Origin: Eledone cirrhosa
Taxonomy: Eukaryota; Mollusca; Cephalopoda; Octopoda; Eledonidae
DNA length: 64,000 nucleotides
Assembly: GCA_964016885.1 (NCBI GenBank)
Contig: OZ024742.1
Location: 752,736-816,735, forward strand
Direction: 5' to 3'
Shown in pieces: positions 33,135 to 45,000 of this stretch (its first letter is position 1; each line of letters begins with the position of its first letter). Position numbers and translations under genes: made by a program. The notes beneath the pieces are model-generated. The model worked only from the letters and a program-made list of their open reading frames with translations, did not search any database and was not told the DNA's origin.

Positions 33135-36100
33135 TAAAGGTGTTCTGTGGAGGTGTGTGGTCTAGTGGTAAAGGTGTTCTGTAGAGGTGTGTGGTCTAGT
33201 GGTATAGGTGTTAGTGGAGGTGTGTGGTCTAGTGGTAAAGGTGTTTTGTAGAGGTGTGTGGTCTAGTGGTATAGGTGTTCTGTGGAGGTGTGTGGTCTAG
33301 TGGTATAGGTGTTCTGTGGAGGTGTGTGGTCTAGTGGTAAAGGTGTTCTGTAGAGGTGTGTGGTCTAGTGGTAAAGGTGTTAGTGGAGGTGTGTGGTCTA
33401 GTGGTAAAGGTGTTCTGTAGAGGTTTGTGGTATAGTGGTAAAGGTGTTCTGTGGAGGTGTGTGGTCTAGTGGTAAAGGTGTTCTTTGGAGGTGTGTGGTC
33501 TAGTGGTAAAGGTGTTAGTGGAGGTGTGTGGTCTAGTGGTAAAGGTGTTAGTGGAGGTGTGTGGTCTAGTGGTAAAGGTGTTCTGCAGAGGTGTGTGGTC
33601 TAGTGGTAAAGGTGTTCTGTGGAGGTGTGTGGTCTAGTGGTAAAGGTGTTAGTGGAGGTGTGTGGCCTAGAGTTAAAGGTGTTCTGTGGAGGTGGGGTCT
33701 AGTGGTAAATGTGTTCTGTGGAGGTGTGTGGTCTAGTGGTAAAGGTGTTCTGTGGAGGTGTGTGGTCTAGTGGTAAAGGTGTTAGTGGAGGTGTGTGGTC
33801 TAGTGGTAAAGGTGTTCTGTAGAGGTGTGTGGTCTAGTGGTAAAGGTGTTAGTGGAGGTGTGTGGCCTAGTGGTAAAGGTGTTCTGTGGAGGTGTGTGGT
33901 CTGGTGGCAAAGGTGTTCTGTAAAGGTGTGTGGTCTAGTGGTAAAGGCGTTCTGTAAAGGTGTGTGGTCTAGTGGTAAATGTGTTCTGTAGAGGTGTGTG
34001 GTCTAGTAGTAAAGGTGTTCTGTAGAGGTGTGTGGTCTAGTGGTAAAGGTCTTCTGTAGATGTGTGTGGCCTAGTGGTAAAGGTGTTAGTGGAGGTGTGT
34101 GGTCTAGTGGTAAAGGTGTTCTATAGAGGTGTGTGGTCTAGTGGTATAGGTGTTAGTGGAGGTGTGTGGTCTAGTGGTAAAGGTGTTCTGTAGAGGTGTG
34201 TGGTCTAGTGGTAAAGGTGTGTGGTCTAGTGGTAAAGGTGTTAGTGGAGGTGTGTGGCCTAGTGGTAAAGGTGTTCTGTAGAGGTGTGTGGTCTAGTGGT
34301 TTAGGTGTTCTGTGGAGGTGTGTGGTCTAGTGGTATAGGTGTTCTGTGGAGGTGTGTCGTCTAGTGGTAAAGGTGTTCTGTAGAGGTGTGTGGTCTAGTG
34401 GTAAAGGTGTTAGTGGAGGTGTGTGGTCTAGTGGTAAAGGTGTTCTGTAGAGGTTTGTGGTAAAGGTATTCTGTGGAGGTGTGTGGTCTAGTGGTAAAGG
34501 TGTTAGTGGAGGTGTGTGGTCTAGTGGTAAAGGTGTTCTGTAGAGGTGTGTGGTCTAGTGGTAAAGGTGTTAGTGGAGGTGTGTGGTCTAGTGGTAAAGG
34601 TGTTAGTGGAGGTCTGTGGTCTAGTGGTAAAGGTGTTCTGTGTAGGTGTGTGGTCTAGTGGTAAAGGTGTTAGTGGATGTGTGTGGTCTAGTGGTAAAGG
34701 TGTTCTGTGGAGGTGTGTGGTCTAGTGGTAAAGGTGTTAGTGGAGGTGTGTGGTCTAGTGGTAAAGGTGTTCTGTGTAGGTGTGTGGTCTAGTGGTAAAG
34801 GTGTTCGTGGAAGTGTGTGGTCTAGTGGTAAAGGTGTTAGTGGAGGTGTGTGGGCTAGTGGTAAAGGTGTTCTGTGGAGGTGTGTGGTCTAGTGGTAAAG
34901 GTCTTCTGTGGAAGTGTGTGGTCTAGTGGTAAAGGTGTTAGTGGAGGTGTGTGGCCTAGTGGTAAAGGTGTTCTGTGGAGGTGTGGTCTAGCGGTAAAGG
35001 TGTACTGTGGAGGTGTGTGGTCTAGTGGTAAAGGTGTTCTGTAGAGGTGTGTGGTCTAGTTGTAAAGGTGTTAGTGGAGGTGTGTGGCCTAGTGGTAAAG
35101 GTGTTCTGTGGAGGTGTGTGGTCTCGTGGTAAAGGTGTTCTGTAAAGGTGTGTGGTCTAGTGGTAAATGTCTTCTGTAGAGGTGTGTTGTCTCGTGGTAA
35201 AGGTGTTCTGTAGAGGTGTGGTCTAGTGGTAAAGGTATTCTGTAGAGGTGTGTGGTCTAGTGGTAAAGGTGTTAGTGGAGGTGTGTGGTCTAGTGGTAAA
35301 GGTGTTAGTGGAGGTGTGTTGTCTAGTGGTATAGGTGTTAGTGGAGGTGTGTGGTCTAGTGGTAAAGGTGTTCTGTAGAGGTGTGTGGTCTAGTGGTAAA
35401 GGTGTTCTGTGGAGGTGTGTGGTCTAGTGGTAAAGGTGTTCTGTGGAGGTGTGTGGTCTAGTGGTAAAGGTGTTAGTGGAGGTGTGTGGTCTAGTGGTAA
35501 AGGTGTTAGTGGAGATGTGTGGTTTAGTGGTAAAGGTGTTCTGTAGAGGTGTGTGGTCTAGTGGTAAAGGTGTTCTGTGGCGGTGTGTGGTCTAGTGGTA
35601 AAGGTGTTAGTGGAGGTGTGTGGTCTAGTGGTAAAGGTGTTCTGTAGAGGAGTGTGGTCTAGTGGTAAAGGTGTTCTGTGGCGGTGTGTGGTCTAGTGGT
35701 AAAGGCGTTCTGTGGAGGTGTGTGGTCTAGTGGTAAAGGTGTTAGTGGAGGTGTGTGGTTTAGTGGTAAAGGTGTTCTGTAGAGGTGTGTGGTCTAGTGG
35801 TAAATGTGTTCTGTGGAGGTGTGTGGTCTAGTGGTAAAGGTGTTAGTGGAGGTGTGTGGTCTAGTGGTAAAGGTGTTCTGTGGAGGTGTGTGATCTAGTG
35901 GTAAAGGTGTTAGTGGAGGTGTGTGGTCTAGTGGTAAAGGTGTTAGTGGAGGTGTGTGGTTTAGTGGTAAAGGTGTTCTGTAGAGGTGTGTGGTCTAGTG
36001 GTAAAGGTGTTCTGTGGTCTAGTGGTAAAGGTGTTAGTGGAGGTGTGTGGTCTAGTGGTAAAGGTGTTCTGTAGGTGTGTGGTCTAGTGGTAAAGGTGTG

Positions 36101-37432
36101 TGGTCTAGTGGTAAAGGTGTTAGTGGAGGTGTGTGGCCTAGTGGTAAAGGTGTTCTGTGGAGGTGTGTGGTCTAGTGGTAAAGGTGTTCTGTGGAGGTGT
36201 GTGGTCTAGTGGTAAAGGTGTTCTGTAGAGGTGTGTGGTCTAGTGGTATAGGTGTTAGTGGAGGTGTGTGGCCTAGTGGTAAAGGTGTTCTGTAGAGGTG
36301 TGTGGTCTAGTGGTATAGGTGTTCTGTGGAGGTGTGTGGTCTAGTGGTATCGGTGTTCTGTGGAGGTGTGTGGTCTAGTGGTAAAGGTGTTCTGTAGAGG
36401 TGTGTGGTCTAGTGGTAAAGGTGTTAGTGGAGGTGTGTGGTCTAGTGGTAAAGGTGTTCTGTAGAGGTTTGTGGTTTAGTGGTAAAGGTGTTCTGTGGAG
36501 GTGTGTGGTCTAGTGGTAAAGGTGTTCTTTGGAGGTGTGTGGTCTAGTGGTAAAGGTGTTAGTGGAGGTGTGTGGTCTAGTGGTAAAGGTGTTAGTGGAG
36601 GTGTGTGGTCTAGTGGTAAAGGTGTTCTGCAGAGGTGTGTGGTCTAGTGGTAAAGGTGTTCTGTGGAGGTGTGTGGTCTAGTGGTAAAGGTGTTAGTGAA
36701 GGTGTGTGGTCTAGTGGTAAAGGTGTTAGTGGAGGTGTGTGGTCTAGTGGTAAAGTTGTTAGTAGAGGTGTGTGGTCTAGTGGTAAAAGTGTTCTGTGGA
36801 GTTGTGTGGTCTAGTGGTATAGGTGTTCTGTGGAGGTGTGTGGTCTAGTGGTATAGGTGTTCTGTGGAGGTGTGTGGTCTAGTGGTAAAGGTGTTAGTGG
36901 AGGTGTGTGGTCTAGTGGTAAAGGTGTTCTGTAGAGGTGTGTGGTCTAGTGGTAAAGGTGTTAGTGGATGTGTGTGGTCTAGTGGTAAAGGTGTTCTGTG
37001 GAGGTGTGTGGTCTAGAGGTAAAGGTGTTAGTGGAGGTGTGTGGTCTAGTGGTAAAGGTGTTAGTGGAGGTCTGTGGTCTAGTGGTAAAGGTGTTCTGTG
37101 TAGGTGTGTGGTCTAGTGGTAAAGGTGTTAGTGGATGTGTGTGGTCTAGTGGTAAAGGTGTTCTGTGGAGGTGTGTGGTCTAGTGGTAAATGTGTTAGTG
37201 GAGGTGTGTGGTCTAGTGGTAAAGGTGTTCTGTGTAGGTGTGTGGTCTAGTGGTAAAGGTGTTCGTGGAAGTGTGTGGTCTAGTGGTAAAGGTGTTCTGT
37301 GGAGGTGTGTGGTCTAGTGGTAAAGGTGTTAGTGGAGGTGTGTGGTCTAGTGGTAAAGGTGTTCTTTGTAGGTGTGTGGTCTAGTGGTAAAGGTGTTAGT
37401 GGAGGTGTGTGGTCTAGTGGTAAAGGTGTTCT

Positions 37433-37932
37433 TTGGAGGTGTGTGGTCTAGTGGTAAAGGTGTTAGTGGAGGTATGTGGTCTAGTGGTAAAGGTGTTCTG
37501 TAGAGGTGTGTGGTCTAGTGGTAAAGGTGTTCTGTGGTCTAGTGGTAAAGGTGTTAGTGTAGGTGTGTGGTCTAGTGGTAAAGGTGTGTGGTCTAGTGGT
37601 AAAGGTGTTAGTGGAGGTGTGTGGCCTAGTGGTAAAGGTGTTCTGTGGAGGTGTGTGGTCTAGTGCTAAAGGTGTTAGTGGAGGTATGTGGTCTAGTGGT
37701 AAAGGTGTTCTGTAGAGGTGTGTGGTCTAGTGGTAAAGGTGTTCTGTGGTCTAGTGGTAAAGGTGTTAGTGTAGGTGTGTGGTCTAGTGGTAAAGGTGTT
37801 CTGTGGTCTAGTGGTAAAGGTGTTAGTGTAGGTGTGTGGTCTAGTGGTAAAGGTGTGTGGTCTAGTGGTAAAGGTGTTAGTGGAGGTGTGTGGCCTAGTG
37901 GTAAAGGTGTTCTGTGGAGGTGTGTGGTCTAG
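37433..37932 (+). repeat. 212/269-bp tandem duplication with 24-bp units
   Basis: Two copies (37433-37644 and 37645-37932) share GTATGTGG, A, a 24-bp truncated unit (first at 37522-37545), a TTAGTGTAGG unit and a 21-bp unit. Copy 2 has an extra 57-bp module (24-bp plus 33-bp unit) and a GTGCTAAAGG start. The whole is repeated at 46375-46874 by the 8.9-kb event. Confidence 0.85.
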
Positions 37933-38199
37933 TGGTAAAGGTGTTCTGTGGAGGTGTGTGGTCTAGTGGTAAAGGTGTTCTGTAGAGGTGTGTGGTCTAG
38001 TGGTATAGGTGTTAGTGGAGGTGTGTGGTCTAGTGGTAAAGGTGTTCTGTAGAGGTGTGTGGTCTAGTGGTATAGGTGTTCTGTGGAGGTGTGTGGTCTA
38101 GTGGTAAAGGTGTTCTGTAGAGGTGTGTGGTCTAGTGGTAAAGGTGTTAGTGGAGGTGTGTGGTCTAGTGGTAAAGGTGTTCTGTAGAGGTTTGTGGTT

Positions 38200-38669
38200 T
38201 AGTGGTAAAGGTGTTAGTGGAGGTGTGTGGTCTAGTGGTAAAGGTGTTCTGTAGAGGTGTGTGGTCTAGAGGTAAAGGTGTTAGTGGAGGTGTGTGGTCT
38301 AGTGGTAAAGGTGTTAGTGGAGGTGTGTGGTCTAGTGGTATAGGTGTTCTGTGGAGGTGTGTGGTCTAGTGGTATAGGTGTTCTGTGGAGGTGTGTGGTC
38401 TAGTGGTATAGGGGTTCTGTGGAGGTGTGTGGTCTAGTGGTAAAGGTGTTAGTGGAGGTGTGTGGTCTAGTGGTAAAGGTGTTCTGTAGAGGTGTGTGGT
38501 CTAGAGGTAAAGGTGTTAGTGGAGGTGTGTGGTCTAGTGGTAAAGGTGTTAGTGGAGGTGTGTGGTCTAGTGGTATAGGTGTTCTGTGGAGGTGTGTGGT
38601 CTAGTGGTATAGGTGTTCTGTGGAGGTGTGTGGTCTAGTGGTATAGGGGTTCTGTGGAGGTGTGTGGTC
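38200..38669 (+). repeat. 235-bp tandem duplication carrying TCTAGA and GGGGTTCTG units
   Basis: 38200-38434 recurs at 38435-38669. The TCTAGAGG variant starts at 38265 and 38500, and the GGGG variant is at 38411 and 38646, both 235 bp apart. Left of 38200 the copies differ (GTTTAG against GTCTAG). Confidence 0.9.
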
Positions 38670-38850
38670 TAGTGGTATAGGTGTTCTGTGGAGGTGTGTG
38701 GTCTAGTGGTAAAGGTGTTAGTGGAGGTATGTGGTCTAGTGGTAAAGGTGTTCTGTAGAGGTGTGTGGTCTAGTGGTAAAGGTGTTAGTGGAGGTGTGGT
38801 CTAGTGGTAAAGGTGTTCTGTGGAGGTGTGTGGTCTAGTGGTAAAGGTGT

Positions 38851-39450
38851 TCTGTGTAGGTGTGTGGTCTAGTGGTAAAGGTGTTAGTGGATGTGTGTGG
38901 TCTAGTGGTAAAGGTGTTAGTGGATGTGTGTGGTCTAGTGGTAAAGGTGTTCTGTGTAGGTGTGTGGTCTAGTGGTAAAGGTGTTAGTGGAGGTGTGTGG
39001 TCTAGTGGTAAAGGTGTTAGTGGATGTGTGTGGTCTAGTGGTAAAGGTGTTCTGTGTAGGTGTGTGGTCTAGTGGTAAAGGTGTTAGTGGAGGTGTGTGG
39101 TCTAGTGGTAAAGGTGTTAGTGGATGTGTGTGGTCTAGTGGTAAAGGTGTTCTGTGTAGGTGTGTGGTCTAGTGGTAAAGGTGTTAGTGGAGGTGTGTGG
39201 TCTAGTGGTAAAGGTGTTAGTGGATGTGTGTGGTCTAGTGGTAAAGGTGTTCTGTGTAGGTGTGTGGTCTAGTGGTAAAGGTGTTAGTGGAGGTCTGTGG
39301 TCTAGTGGTAAAGGTGTTAGTGGATGTGTGTAGTCTAGTGGTAAAGGTGTTCTGTGGAGGTGTGTGGTCTAGTGGTAAAGGTGTAAGTGGAGGTGTGGGG
39401 TCTAGTGGTAAAGGTGTTAGTGGAGGTGTGTGGTCTAGTGGTAAAGGTGT
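38851..39450 (+). repeat. 100-bp higher-order repeat, six copies
   Basis: CTGTGTAG-tailed units begin at 38851, 38951, 39051, 39151 and 39251. The phase continues at 39351 (with a CTGTGGAG tail) and 39451. Each 100-bp period is one 34-bp unit and two 33-bp units, the second 33-bp unit ending in GTGGATG. At 6.3-6.6 kb, the counterpart of this region, the array is shorter, so it expanded here. Confidence 0.92.
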
Positions 39451-41420
39451 TCTGTGTAGGTGTGTGGTCTAGTGGTAAAGGTGTTAGTGGAGGTGTGTGG
39501 TCTAGTGGTAAAGGTGTTCTGTGTAGGTGTGTGGTCTAGTGGTAAAGGTGTTAGTGGAGGTGTGTGGTCTAGTGGTAAAGGTGTTAGTGGATGTGTGTGG
39601 TCTAGTGGTAAAGGTGTTCTGTGTAGGTGTGTGGTCTAGTGGTAAAGGTGTTAGTGGAGGTGTGTGGTCTAGTGGTAAAGGTGTTCTGTGGAGGTGTGTG
39701 GTCTAGTGGTAAAGGTGTTAGTGGAGGTGTGTGGTCTAGTGGTAAAGGTGTTCTGTGTAGGTGTGTGGTCTAGTGGTAAAGGTGTTAGTGGAGGTGTGTG
39801 GTCTAGTGGTAAAGGTGTTAGTGGAGGTGTGTGGTCTAGTGGTAAAGGTGTTCTGTGTAGGTGTGTGGTCTAGTGGTAAAGGTGTTAGTGGAGGTGTGTG
39901 GTCTAGTGGTAAAGGTGTAAGTGGAGGTGTGTGGTCTAGTGGTAAAGGTGTTAGTGGAGGTGTGTGGTCTAGTGGTAAAGGTGTTCTGTGTAGGTGTGTG
40001 GTCTAGTGGTAAAGGTGTTAGTGGAGGTGTGTGGTCTAGTGGTAAAGGTGTAAGTGGAGGTGTGTGGTCTAGTGGTAAAGGTGTTCTGTAGAGGTGTGTG
40101 GTCTAGTGGTAAATGTGTTCTGTGGAGGTGTGTGGTCTAGTGGTAAAGGTGTTCTTTGGAGGTGCGTGGTCTAGTGGTAAAGGTGTTAGTGGAGGTATGT
40201 GGTCTAGTGGTAAAGGTGTTCTGTAGAGGTGTGGGGTCTAGTGGTAAAGGTGTTCTGTGGAGGTGTGTGGTCTAGTGGTAAAGGTGTTAGTGGAGGTGTG
40301 TGGTCTAGTGGTAAAGGTGTTCTGTAGAGGTGTGTGGTCTAGTGGTAAAGGTGTTCTGTGGAGGTGTGTGATCTAGTGGTAAAGGTGTTCTGTGGGGGTG
40401 TGTGGTCTAGTGGTAAAGGTGTTCTGTGGAGGTGTGTGGTCTAGTGGTAAATGTGTTAGTGGAGATGTGTTGTCTAGTCGTAAAGGTGTTAGTGGAGGTG
40501 TGTGGTCTAGTGGTAAAGGTGTTCTGTGGAGGTGTGTGGTCTAGTGGTAAAGGTGTTCTGTGGAGGTGTGTGGTCTAGTGGTAAAGGTGTTAGTGGAGGT
40601 GTGTGGTCTAGTGGTAAAGGTGTAAGTGGAGGTGTGTGGTCTAGTGGTAAAGGTGTTCTGTAGAGGTGTGTGGTCTAGTGGTAAATGTGTTCTCTGGAGG
40701 TGTGTGGTCTAGTGGTAAAGGTGTTCTGTGGAGGTGTGTGGTCTAGTGGTAAAGGTGTTAGTGGAGGTGTGTGGTCTAGTGGTAAAGGTGTTAGTGGAGA
40801 TGTGTGGTTTAGTGGTAAAGGTGTTCTGTAGAGGTGTGTGGTCTAGTGGTAAAGGTGTTCTGTGGCGGTGTGTGGTCTAGTGGTAAAGGTGTTCTGTGGA
40901 GGTGTGTGGTCTAGTGGTAAAGGTGTTAGTGGAGATGTGTGGTCTAGTGGTAAAGGTGTTAGTGAAGATGTGTGGTTTAGTGGTAAAGGTGTTCTGTAGA
41001 GGTGTGTGATCTAGTGGTAAAGGTGTTCTGTGGAGGTGTGTGATCTAGTGGTAAAGGTGTTCTGTGGAGGTGTGTGGTCTAGTGGTAAAGGTGTTCTGTG
41101 GAGGTGTGTGGTCTAGTGGTAAAGGTGTTAGTGGAGATGTGTTGTCTAGTCGTAAAGGTGTTAGTGGAGGTGTGTGGTCTAGTGGTAAAGGTGTTCTGTG
41201 GAGGTGTGTGGTCTAGTGGTAAAGGTGTTCTGTGGAGGTGTGTGGTCTAGTGGTAAAGGTGTTAGTGGAGGTGTGTGGTCTAGTGGTAAAGGTGTTAGTG
41301 GAGATGTGTGGTTTAGTGGTAAAGGTGTTCTGTAGAGGTGTGTGGTCTAGTGGTAAAGGTGTTCTGTGGCGGTGTGTGGTCTAGTGGTAAAGGTGTTAAT
41401 GGAGGTGTGTGGTCTAGTGG

Positions 41421-41441
41421 TAAAGGTGTGTGGTCTAGTGG
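41421..41441 (+). repeat. Single 21-bp unit private to 8.9-kb copy 2
   Basis: The 21-bp unit follows the TTAATGG unit at 41397. The matching place near 32521 has no such unit. It is therefore either a gain in copy 2 or a loss in copy 1. Confidence 0.9.
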
Positions 41442-42013
41442 TAAAGGTGTTCTGTGGCGGTGTGTGGTCTAGTGGTAAAGGTGTTCTGTGGAGGTGTGTG
41501 GTCTAGTGGTAAAGGTGTTAGTGGAGGTGTGTGGTTTAGTGGTAAAGGTGTTCTGTAGAGGTGTGTGGTCTAGTGGTAAAGGTGTTCTGTGGAGGTGTGT
41601 GGTCTAGTGGTATAGGTGTTCTGTGGAGGTCTGTGGTCTAGTGGTAAAGGTGTTAGTGGAGGTGTGTGGTCTAGTGGTAAAGGTGTTCTGTAGAGGTGTG
41701 TGGTCTAGTGGTAAAGGTGTTAGTGGAGGTGTGTGGTCTAGTGGTAAAGGTGTTAGTGGAGGTGTGTGGTCTAGTGGTAAAGGTGTTCTGGAGAGGTGTG
41801 TGGTCTAGTGGTAAAGGTGTTCTGTGGAGGTGTGTGGTCTAGTGGTAAAGGTGTTGTGTGGAGGTGTGTGGTCTAGTGGTAAAGGTGTTAGTGGAGGTGT
41901 GTGTTCTAGTGGTAAAGGTGTTCTGTAGAGGTGTGTGGTCTAGTGGTAAAGGTGTTAGTGGAGGTGTGTGGCCTAGTGGAAAAGGTGTTCTGTGGAGGTG
42001 TGTGGTCTAGTGG

Positions 42014-42076
42014 TAAAGGTGTGTGGTCTAGTGGTAAAGGTGTGTGGTCTAGTGGTAAAGGTGTGTGGTCTAGTGG
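42014..42076 (+). repeat. Three 21-bp truncated units (8.9-kb copy 2)
   Basis: TAAAGG starts fall at 42014, 42035, 42056 and 42077, giving three consecutive 21-bp units against two at 33093-33134. Confidence 0.92.
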
Positions 42077-45000
42077 TAAAGGTGTTCTGTGGAGGTGTGT
42101 GGTCTAGTGGTAAAGGTGTTCTGTAGAGGTGTGTGGTCTAGTGGTATAGGTGTTAGTGGAGGTGTGTGGTCTAGTGGTAAAGGTGTTTTGTAGAGGTGTG
42201 TGGTCTAGTGGTATAGGTGTTCTGTGGAGGTGTGTGGTCTAGTGGTATAGGTGTTCTGTGGAGGTGTGTGGTCTAGTGGTAAAGGTGTTCTGTAGAGGTG
42301 TGTGGTCTAGTGGTAAAGGTGTTAGTGGAGGTGTGTGGTCTAGTGGTAAAGGTGTTCTGTAGAGGTTTGTGGTATAGTGGTAAAGGTGTTCTGTGGAGGT
42401 GTGTGGTCTAGTGGTAAAGGTGTTCTTTGGAGGTGTGTGGTCTAGTGGTAAAGGTGTTAGTGGAGGTGTGTGGTCTAGTGGTAAAGGTGTTAGTGGAGGT
42501 GTGTGGTCTAGTGGTAAAGGTGTTCTGCAGAGGTGTGTGGTCTAGTGGTAAAGGTGTTCTGTGGAGGTGTGTGGTCTAGTGGTAAAGGTGTTAGTGGAGG
42601 TGTGTGGCCTAGAGTTAAAGGTGTTCTGTGGAGGTGGGGTCTAGTGGTAAATGTGTTCTGTGGAGGTGTGTGGTCTAGTGGTAAAGGTGTTCTGTGGAGG
42701 TGTGTGGTCTAGTGGTAAAGGTGTTAGTGGAGGTGTGTGGTCTAGTGGTAAAGGTGTTCTGTAGAGGTGTGTGGTCTAGTGGTAAAGTTGTTAGTGGAGG
42801 TGTGTGGCCTAGTGGTAAAGGTGTTCTGTGGAGGTGTGTGGTCTGGTGGCAAAGGTGTTCTGTAAAGGTGTGTGGTCTAGTGGTAAAGGCGTTCTGTAAA
42901 GGTGTGTGGTCTAGTGGTAAATGTGTTCTGTAGAGGTGTGTGGTCTAGTAGTAAAGGTGTTCTGTAGAGGTGTGTGGTCTAGTGGTAAAGGTCTTCTGTA
43001 GATGTGTGTGGCCTAGTGGTAAAGGTGTTAGTGGAGGTGTGTGGTCTAGTGGTAAAGGTGTTCTATAGAGGTGTGTGGTCTAGTGGTATAGGTGTTAGTG
43101 GAGGTGTGTGGTCTAGTGGTAAAGGTGTTCTGTAGAGGTGTGTGGTCTAGTGGTAAAGGTGTGTGGTCTAGTGGTAAAGGTGTTAGTGGAGGTGTGTGGC
43201 CTAGTGGTAAAGGTGTTCTGTAGAGGTGTGTGGTCTAGTGGTTTAGGTGTTCTGTGGAGGTGTGTGGTCTAGTGGTATAGGTGTTCTGTGGAGGTGTGTC
43301 GTCTAGTGGTAAAGGTGTTCTGTAGAGGTGTGTGGTCTAGTGGTAAAGGTGTTAGTGGAGGTGTGTGGTCTAGTGGTAAAGGTGTTCTGTAGAGGTTTGT
43401 GGTAAAGGTATTCTGTGGAGGTGTGTGGTCTAGTGGTAAAGGTGTTAGTGGAGGTGTGTGGTCTAGTGGTAAAGGTGTTCTGTAGAGGTGTGTGGTCTAG
43501 TGGTAAAGGTGTTAGTGGAGGTGTGTGGTCTAGTGGTAAAGGTGTTAGTGGAGGTCTGTGGTCTAGTGGTAAAGGTGTTCTGTGTAGGTGTGTGGTCTAG
43601 TGGTAAAGGTGTTAGTGGATGTGTGTGGTCTAGTGGTAAAGGTGTTCTGTGGAGGTGTGTGGTCTAGTGGTAAAGGTGTTAGTGGAGGTGTGTGGTCTAG
43701 TGGTAAAGGTGTTCTGTGTAGGTGTGTGGTCTAGTGGTAAAGGTGTTCGTGGAAGTGTGTGGTCTAGTGGTAAAGGTGTTAGTGGAGGTGTGTGGGCTAG
43801 TGGTAAAGGTGTTCTGTGGAGGTGTGTGGTCTAGTGGTAAAGGTCTTCTGTGGAAGTGTGTGGTCTAGTGGTAAAGGTGTTAGTGGAGGTGTGTGGCCTA
43901 GTGGTAAAGGTGTTCTGTGGAGGTGTGGTCTAGCGGTAAAGGTGTACTGTGGAGGTGTGTGGTCTAGTGGTAAAGGTGTTCTGTAGAGGTGTGTGGTCTA
44001 GTTGTAAAGGTGTTAGTGGAGGTGTGTGGCCTAGTGGTAAAGGTGTTCTGTGGAGGTGTGTGGTCTCGTGGTAAAGGTGTTCTGTAAAGGTGTGTGGTCT
44101 AGTGGTAAATGTCTTCTGTAGAGGTGTGTTGTCTCGTGGTAAAGGTGTTCTGTAGAGGTGTGGTCTAGTGGTAAAGGTATTCTGTAGAGGTGTGTGGTCT
44201 AGTGGTAAAGGTGTTAGTGGAGGTGTGTGGTCTAGTGGTAAAGGTGTTAGTGGAGGTGTGTTGTCTAGTGGTATAGGTGTTAGTGGAGGTGTGTGGTCTA
44301 GTGGTAAAGGTGTTCTGTAGAGGTGTGTGGTCTAGTGGTAAAGGTGTTCTGTGGAGGTGTGTGGTCTAGTGGTAAAGGTGTTCTGTGGAGGTGTGTGGTC
44401 TAGTGGTAAAGGTGTTAGTGGAGGTGTGTGGTCTAGTGGTAAAGGTGTTAGTGGAGATGTGTGGTTTAGTGGTAAAGGTGTTCTGTAGAGGTGTGTGGTC
44501 TAGTGGTAAAGGTGTTCTGTGGCGGTGTGTGGTCTAGTGGTAAAGGTGTTAGTGGAGGTGTGTGGTCTAGTGGTAAAGGTGTTCTGTAGAGGAGTGTGGT
44601 CTAGTGGTAAAGGTGTTCTGTGGCGGTGTGTGGTCTAGTGGTAAAGGCGTTCTGTGGAGGTGTGTGGTCTAGTGGTAAAGGTGTTAGTGGAGGTGTGTGG
44701 TTTAGTGGTAAAGGTGTTCTGTAGAGGTGTGTGGTCTAGTGGTAAATGTGTTCTGTGGAGGTGTGTGGTCTAGTGGTAAAGGTGTTAGTGGAGGTGTGTG
44801 GTCTAGTGGTAAAGGTGTTCTGTGGAGGTGTGTGATCTAGTGGTAAAGGTGTTAGTGGAGGTGTGTGGTCTAGTGGTAAAGGTGTTAGTGGAGGTGTGTG
44901 GTTTAGTGGTAAAGGTGTTCTGTAGAGGTGTGTGGTCTAGTGGTAAAGGTGTTCTGTGGTCTAGTGGTAAAGGTGTTAGTGGAGGTGTGTGGTCTAGTGG

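Larger units (their letters stand above)
32144..41043 (+). repeat. Copy 1 of about 8.9-kb tandem duplication
   Basis: This 8900-bp block is followed directly by a second copy. Offsets are 8900 at the left, 8921 after 41421 and 8942 from about 42076 onward, because copy 2 gained two 21-bp units. All markers from 32241 to 40950 recur in order. The block includes the counterpart of 3.5-6.75 kb (at 35.7-40.2 kb) and the 100-bp higher-order repeat at 38851-39450. Confidence 0.92.

Noticed and set aside
29400..33250. TTTT tracts near 29716 and 33244 as Pol III terminators
   Set aside because: They are single-base variants of the unit tail (CTTTTG, GTTTTG) in a few units, with no associated complete promoter.
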